In this document: positions 58,336 through 64,000 of the stretch, piece after piece
Layout: the number at the start of each line of letters is the position of its first letter
Position numbering within the stretch: position 1 is the stretch's first letter
Source of the DNA: Daedaleopsis sinensis
Taxonomy: Eukaryota; Basidiomycota; Agaricomycetes; Polyporales; Polyporaceae
DNA length: 64,000 nt
NCBI GenBank assembly: GCA_033807695.1
Contig: CM066311.1
Location: 2,480,001 to 2,544,000, forward strand
Direction of reading: 5' to 3'
The notes under the pieces: model-generated
Seen by the model: only the letters and a program-made list of their open reading frames with translations
Database searches by the model: none
What the model was told of the DNA's origin: nothing
Translations under genes and position numbers: made by a program

Positions 58336-61300
58336 ATGGATCCACAGCAGCAACCTCATCTCCCAGCGTTCCAGCCCGGACCTCCTCCTCCGGGTCCGCA
58401 CATGCAGCCTCCGAACACTTTCCAACCGGGACCACCTCATCATGCTCATGTACAGCCGTCGTCTCACACAGCTCCCCTACCTGCACAACATGCAAGTGGC
58501 CATCAGGCGCACTATCTCGGCCCTCAGCAGCAACCATACGGTCACTCGCAGCCCACCCCGTTCAGTAATAACCATCCCAATGGGCCATTCATGTTCACTG
58601 GTAACCACCAGCCTCACGGATACTATGCGCCACCTCCAGGTTCCGGCTCGCACGCCTATGTGTCACCCTACGGTTTTGTTCCCCATCCTCACATGTCGCA
58701 ACCCGCCTTCACACCGTATGCACCAGCGCACTCGCATCAATCTGCCTATACACTGCCTGCCGAGCAGCCCCCGGCAAATCACAGCGTCCCTTACCCACCT
58801 AACCCCCCACCGGGGGTGAACCACGGCCACACCGATAACATCCGTACCGCTGGCTATCCTATGGGCAATGGACCTAGTAATCCTGCTGCCCAACAGAATC
58901 CGACAGGTGCTCCCTCCGCAGCCGATCATCCGCCTTCGGGGGACCTTCGCGCAGAATCTTTCGCTGCTGCAAACACGTTCTCTGCTCCACAAGGCCACAC
59001 ACCCAGTACGACGGCCACGACTGGCTCTCAACCGGCTGCCGCAACGTCAAGATCGGCAGCACGGGCTACTGCAGGAACCCTTCCTCCTCCGGACGGTATT
59101 GTCCCGATCAGGTTTGAAGGCGACGTGGTGAGTCCTTCTCTCGCGCTGACCCACTTCACATCTTCATGAACATCGTAGTCGCCGGAAGACGCCATAGCCC
59201 TTTGGTATATGCTTAGCGAAGACGACCAAAGAAAATTAATCAATATCTACCTTGAGGAGAAGAGGAACACGTCCGGGGCAGGGTCCAGAAGCACCGAAGT
59301 ACGTTCAGAAGTGCTTCTTCTTTGAAGTGAGCTCACAGCTGGAGTAGCCCACCCAAACCTCGTCTGCGTCTTCAGCGCCGACAACCACAACCTCATCCTC
59401 GTCTGCGTCTTCGGCGCGGACAACCTCATCCGCGTCTACGTTTACTACTTCAGCATCGTCAGCGTCTGCGTCTACTGTGAGACCGTCCACTGTGAGACCG
59501 ACCATGTCATCCGCATCTGCATCTTCTTCCCAGCGATCAACAACTAGGAGGTATCCTCAATCCAGGACTCCATATGTGGAGGAGGTAGATGACGAATCTG
59601 TGCGTGCCTCTCAGAGTGCATGAATCCGCACGACGCCTACGCTAATATTACTGTTCAGGATCAGGTTCCTACTCGAGACTCCTTTGGCACACCGGTGAGC
59701 TCAGTTCGCTCTATCTTAGTTGCTCGAACGTTGACGTGTAGCATGTAGATGTACGGCGCACACGAATCTCCGAGCAATGCAAGCACTGTACGCCCAGGTC
59801 AGTCATTCTCCGGCACTACTGCACCTCCAAATGGAGGGCATTTTGGGGTCTTGGTGCTCGACGCAATCCATGACATGCGTCAGGAGATCCGTTCAGTCAA
59901 GTGAGTCGTCTTTCCTCTCAGTATTGTGTACGTGCTCTGACTCGTGACAAAGAGCTGCTTTGGAAGAGCAGCAATCTGGAGGCTCCAAGTCCAAGTCCAA
60001 GTCCAAGTCCAAGTCCAAGTCCAAGTCGTCCAACGGCTCGCGCGTCGGCGGCAAGCGTAGTGGACTGGAAGAGTTCATGGCAGACATGGCAGACGTGTCA
60101 GAAGGGAACGACGATGTCGAGCCAGATGATGAGGACTCCAACGACGAGGACGTGTTCGACGCGAAAGCTGCTGCTGCTGCTGTAGCCAAGCAGAAAGCTG
60201 CTGACAAACCACACCTTCTTCGCCTTGCAGTAAGTGTGATACGTCCCGCTCCTCAGATTAGTGCTAATCTTGTTTTCTCTCAGGCAATCGTGCGGTCCCA
60301 TTTGAAGAAAAAGCTGCTAAGGTACAAGAATACTCGGCAACTTCCCCGCAAGTTTCCCCCCATGTCGCCTGAGGAGATCAAAGCTTTCGAAGATCGAGAA
60401 GAGGACTACTTCAACGTCGATAATTTCCGGATCGAGTTCGTTTTAGGCTGGAAGTCCTGCTCCGTCAACATTGAGGCCAGTGACTTCGTCGCTACTCACC
60501 TTCTAGAGACGATCAAGGGCAGCGCATACAGTGATCCTCCCGTCCCCACGCGTTTTCTGACCCAAGCTTGGATCAAGAAGCTTCTTGACGCTCACATGCC
60601 GCATCTGCGTGCTGAGTACAAAAGGCACGCAACTCTGAAGAAAGATAAGGATATCGCCATGGAGAAGAGGCGAAAGCGTCGCAAGAGGCGTGCTTCACGG
60701 CAGCGTACGGTACGTCAGGCATAGACGACCTAGGGGGGCAGTCATCTTCTAATACGGTTCTTTGTTGTTAGACCCGCAAAGTGCGCGTTCGGGTCCTGGA
60801 GAACCATGGGTTGACGAAGCACTTGGTCCTGTTCGATAAGCTCAAGCCTTCTCATATGAGCGGTGACGAACCCGAGGTCGACAGTTCCGACGAGGACCTG
60901 GCACGCCAAAGCCATCCACGGGCGTACATCATCGTCGAAGCGAAGTGGCAGAGTCAAGAACTCGTCGACTTCTTGAGGACCCTCGACCAATGGAACATAG
61001 ACGACTGGAAGCAGAAGATCGGTGATCGTCTTCCTAGCGGACAAGGTCCCCGCAAACGCGTCTCTGCCACCACTCCAACGTTCGTTGACTCACCCGCACC
61101 CAAGGGGTTGTGGAAGAATTGTTACGACGAAGGGTGGCTGCAAGCTCTCAAACCTACCACTAGGAAGAATCTCAGGATCATTCAGAAAGATTACGACTTC
61201 ACCTTACCCTTGTGGTGCCCTCTTACCACTGCGCAGGCCGCTCGTGCCAAATTCGCCGAGGAGGAGGATACATCCGAGGACGACGACGAGCAGGAGGACG

Positions 61301-61347
61301 AGCAGGAGCAGGAGGACGATGACATGCAAGGGAACGAAGGTATCTGA
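58336..61347 (+). CDS. Long Pro/Gln-rich protein with a conserved charged C-terminal region
   Basis: About eight exons. Exon 1 (58336 to about 59127) is a disordered Pro/Gln/His-rich region of 264 residues ending IVPIRFEGDV. Short exons follow: SPEDAIALWYMLSEDDQRKL, a Ser/Thr-rich stretch, and FGVLVLDAIHDMRQEIRSVK. Next is (SK)n from a hexanucleotide run, then an acidic region. The folded part has HLKKKLLRYKNTRQLPRKFP, FRIEFVLGWKSCSVNIEASD, TRFLTQAWIKKLLDAHMPHL, a strongly basic KRRKRRKRRASRQR, PRAYIIVEAKWQSQELVDFL and GLWKNCYDEGWLQAL...TLP. It ends in an Asp/Glu run. The basic cluster is a likely nuclear localisation signal. I know the C-terminal pattern from repeated Agaricomycete hypothetical proteins and cannot assign a function. 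It is the last gene before the right inverted end. Confidence 0.66.
59992..60032 (+). repeat. Hexanucleotide AAGTCC run
   Basis: About seven perfect tandem copies encode the Ser-Lys run of the long Pro/Gln-rich protein. Confidence 0.93.
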
Positions 61348-61510
61348 GGGGACGAGGGACGAGGGACGTCGATTTTTGACTTTTTAGGACTCACTCTAAG
61401 CTTCACGAGCTATCAATTCTAGACTTTCTATGCTCCGCACTAGGGGATGTACCATGGGACTCTGGCGGTGAGTGCTATTTTGCTGTCTTGATTTGGAATC
61501 TTGCACCGTC

Positions 61511-63187
61511 CTTGAACGTGCACCGTTGAGCTCAGCGGGTGCACCGTTGAGCCCAGCGGGTGCGCCGTTGAGCTCAGCAGGTGCGCGAGTTGAGCGCACC
61601 GGTGCTCCTGGAGTCACCTTGCGCGCAGGGAATGAAGCCGGGCACACTGGGAGTGCGCCGACAGCGTGCCCTTTGCGCCCTTTGACGTGCGCAGGTGAGC
61701 TCGGCCGGTGCGCCGTTGAGCTCAGCGGGTGCGCGAGTTGAGCGCACGGGTGCTCCGGGAGTCACCTTGCGCGCAGGGAATGAAGCCAGGCGCACTGGGA
61801 GTGCGCCGACGGCGTGCCCTTTGCGCCCTTTGACGTGCGCAGGTGAGCTCGGCCGGTGCCCAGTTGAGCTCGGCCGGTGCGGAGGTGAGCCCGGCGGGTG
61901 CGCAAGTGGAGTGCACGGGTGCTCCGGGAGTGATCTCGGGCGCGGGGAACGGGAGTGCGCCGACGGCGTGCCCTTTGCGCCCTTTGACGTGCGCAGGTGA
62001 GCTCGGCCGGTGCAGGTGAGCTCGGCCGGTGCAGGTGAACTCGGCCGGTGTGCAGGTGAGCCGGGCGGGTGCGCGAAAGGAGTCCCTTGCACGCGGCGAG
62101 GCCCATTGAGGTGCTCCGGGAGAGACCCTCGCGCGCTGATGATGCACTCTTTGCATCATTTGACGTGCACCCGACGGTGCACCCTTTGCATCCTTTGGCG
62201 TGCGCAGGTGAGCCCGGTCGGTGCGCGAAAGACTCCCTTGTACACAGCCGGGCTCGAGAGATTCTTTGACTGAGCTCCAATGGCGGGGGGCCTTTTGTGT
62301 GCAGCAGGCCTTCGACGCCGTGCACCATGTCATTCGCCCTGAGCTCGAAGGTCCTTGACACTGCGCACCACGTCGCTCGCGCCGCGCTCGGAGTGCTGTA
62401 CACTGCGCACCATGTCAATCGCGCCGCGCTCGGAGGTCCTCAACACTGCGCACCACGTCGCTCGCGCCGCGCTCGGAGTGCTGTACACTGCGCACCATGT
62501 CAATCGCGCCGCGCTCGGAGTGCTGGACACTGCGCACCATGTCAATCGCGCCGCGCTCGGAGTGCTGGACACTGCGCACCACGTCGTTCGCGCTGTGCTC
62601 GGAGTGCTGGACACTGCGCACCATGTCGTTCGCGCTGCACTCGGAGTCTTTGACACTGAGCTCGAAGTGCTAGACGCTGTGTGCTGATTGTATAACTATG
62701 AGTACACCGTCTATGACGCTTACCGCTCGCACACAGCGTCTGCCTTGGAAAGAGACTTGAAACATTTCCTTTAGTGGTACACACCCAGCTCTGTCGACCA
62801 TGAGGAAATTCTAGGAGTTTATAAAAAGTTCTTTCAAATTCCGGACGTATGCTGCAAGAACATTTCACAGTAGAGTCATGTAACGTACCATAAGAATGTC
62901 ATTAGAATTTCCTTTGGTCAGGCAGCTGTTAGCCATTGTCAAGAAACATCCCCTATTTCCATGGTCAGGCTTTGGTGAGACTTACGAAATTTCCTAAGAA
63001 TTTCCCTGGAGTACCCTCGTGGCGATCTACAAAAGATATGCAGTCAAGGGACATTGTTGCGGCTGACAATGGGAAATCTAGACCGTCCGCACAGGTGGTA
63101 GCCTGATGGACGTTGTGGGAATTATTGTGTGTCACAAGAGTGTCTCAAGTATTTCCCTTCGACCAGATTTCACCGTTGCCCGTCGTG
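61511..63187 (-). repeat. Right long terminal inverted repeat of the giant element
   Basis: Inverted partner of 25800-27712. It has the same 42-bp minisatellite (about 62307-62648) but only three 127-bp-type units. Outer 1.2 kb differs from the left end at only a few positions noticed by eye, for example 63112 and 62142. Confidence 0.85.
62307..62648 (-). repeat. 42-bp minisatellite, eight units (right end)
   Basis: Reverse-complement copy of the array at 26340-26680, with the same number and order of variant units. Confidence 0.92.
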
Positions 63188-63971
63188 CAAATGCCCTATC
63201 TACACTTCTCAGGTTTTCGATTTTTGATATCTCTATTGTGTTCGAAGTTATAAGCCATTTTCGAACAGCCACAACTGCTTAGTCAGCGGATTATGTACGA
63301 AAATAGAAGCATGGTTGAACTTTGGTTGATTCCTGTACCATCACCACACCTTGGTCAAGAGGAAGCGCAGTGCAGCAAGTTCTATTGCAAATCTTGGGGC
63401 ATTTGCAAAGAAGAAGTTCAAAATCCCTTGGCCAATCCCTTCAAAGGGTAAAGAGAATGTATGTGCTGTCAATATGGGCTATGACACTGATGGTTAGCAC
63501 TAACTAACTCTACAGCGCTCTCCACCCCCTAGCAATACCAATAGGAATCCTTCTCCCTCTCTTGCTTCCTTATCCTCTCTTCCCCTCCCTCGCCTTACTC
63601 CTCAGCAAGTCCAAGAGCATTCTGCTCAGACCTTAAAGGAGATCTCAGCATCTACCTGGTCATTGGATTATCACCCCGGTGAGAGTATTCTGTTGACCTC
63701 GTCTCAGGCTATTTCTTCTACTTGTGCCCCTGCTGGTGCTAGTCATCAATGTGACATTACCGTTCCATTGGAGACCAGCACCGGTTCAGATGCTACTGCA
63801 GCACAAGTGTCAGATTCAGACGATGACTCTGATGACGACGACTTGGGTAAACCGAATACTGGTAAACCAGACGTCAGCAGTGTTACGATTGATGAGTATA
63901 CGAAGAAATCGTCCTTTATGGACGACACTTCCTGCCAAAAATGTAACGCGAACCTGAGCCCGTGGGAATAA
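63188..63971 (+). pseudogene. Right flank with a fragment of a transposon-linked gene
   Basis: Beyond the CAA border, plus-strand pieces read KRSAASSIANLGAFAKKKFK (about 63365-63425) and, after a splice-like AG near 63515, a Ser/Pro-rich exon: SLSSLPLPRLTPQQVQEHSA, then DATAAQVSDSDDDSDDDD. It runs into the dispersed repeat at 63883. The VSD segment resembles the fragment at 5.5 kb. Function unknown. Confidence 0.35.
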
Positions 63972-64000
63972 TGTTTAATGTCCGAAAGGAAGCTGTAAGT
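63883..64000 (+). repeat. Dispersed repeat, copy 4, cut by the window end
   Basis: Begins TTACGATTGATGAG and continues through TIDEYTKKSSFMDD and CNANLSPWE coding blocks, then a TAA where copy 2 has a Glu codon. Confidence 0.72.

Larger units (their letters stand above)
25800..63187. mobile_element. Giant CACTA (EnSpm) transposon with cargo genes, about 37.4 kb
   Basis: The outer ends are inverted copies that start CACGACGGGCAACGG at 25800 and finish CCGTTGCCCGTCGTG at 63187. CAA directly flanks both sides (25797-25799 and 63188-63190), matching the 3-bp target duplication and CAC...GTG ends of CACTA elements. An apparently intact tnp2-type transposase lies just inside the left end. Between are about eleven further genes, most with open frames. 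By eye the outer 1.2 kb of the two ends differ at only a few positions, suggesting a recent insertion or gene conversion. Ordinary CACTA elements are roughly 5-20 kb, so this would be unusually large. The alternative is two unrelated solo copies of a repeat in opposite orientation that happen to bracket a tnp2 element. The flanking CAA and the transposase favour one element. Confidence 0.62.

Overview
The window looks like mushroom-forming fungal DNA (Basidiomycota, Agaricomycetes). Genes are cut by short GT-AG introns of about 45-70 bp. The transposon families (tnp2/CACTA, PIF/Harbinger with a Myb-like partner, Tad-like LINE ORF1, Copia) and the expanded gene families (SUN, WD40, HPD-ending coiled-coil proteins, 2-oxoglutarate dioxygenase-like genes) are those seen repeatedly in Agaricomycete genomes. 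I see no rRNA, tRNA or CRISPR. All assignments come from reading the sequence; no database search was run.

Left part (1-25.8 kb): a transposon graveyard. It holds a Copia pol fragment at the left edge, a dead dioxygenase-like gene (470-910, minus), an array of degenerate 14-mers (2.08-2.45 kb), a broken agaric-specific gene (2.76-4.24 kb), and a complete PIF/Harbinger element (7295-10277) with 56-bp inverted repeats and a TTA target duplication. Further right are a LINE ORF1 fragment, two more broken dioxygenase-like genes (15.9-17.7 kb plus, 19.4-20.5 kb minus), two copies of a 0.6-kb repeat, several hairpins and gene fragments.

Central and right part (25,800-63,187): I read this as one very large CACTA-type transposon of about 37.4 kb. 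It has near-identical 1.7-1.9 kb inverted ends that begin CACGACGGG and end CCCGTCGTG, and a 3-bp CAA on both sides. Just inside the left end lies an apparently intact, multi-exon tnp2 transposase (28.05-31.9 kb, minus). The rest is cargo: a Ser-rich single-pass membrane protein, a leucine-rich-repeat-like protein, a basic Ser/Thr-rich protein, two further minus-strand proteins, a WD40 protein with a predicted membrane tail, a small membrane-anchored protein, an 866-aa coiled-coil protein ending in a J-domain-like HPD module, a tail-anchored repeat protein, a dioxygenase-like protein with HxD...H...R residues, a SUN-domain membrane protein, and a long Pro/Gln-rich protein. Most cargo frames are open and have good splice sites, unlike the decayed genes to the left.

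Inside the large element, 37.6-42.6 kb is AT-richer, nearly gene-free and full of small repeats, so it looks like nested insertions. One repeat copy (ending at 42836) cuts off a cargo exon. The last 0.8 kb of the window is right-flank sequence containing another copy of that repeat.

How it may work together (inference): the transposase would bind the GC-rich tandem repeats in the ends and move the whole block. The dioxygenase-like genes resemble the TET/JBP-type expansions reported with basidiomycete transposons and might act on DNA modification. The membrane and SUN proteins hint at a nuclear-envelope connection, but this is not shown by sequence alone.
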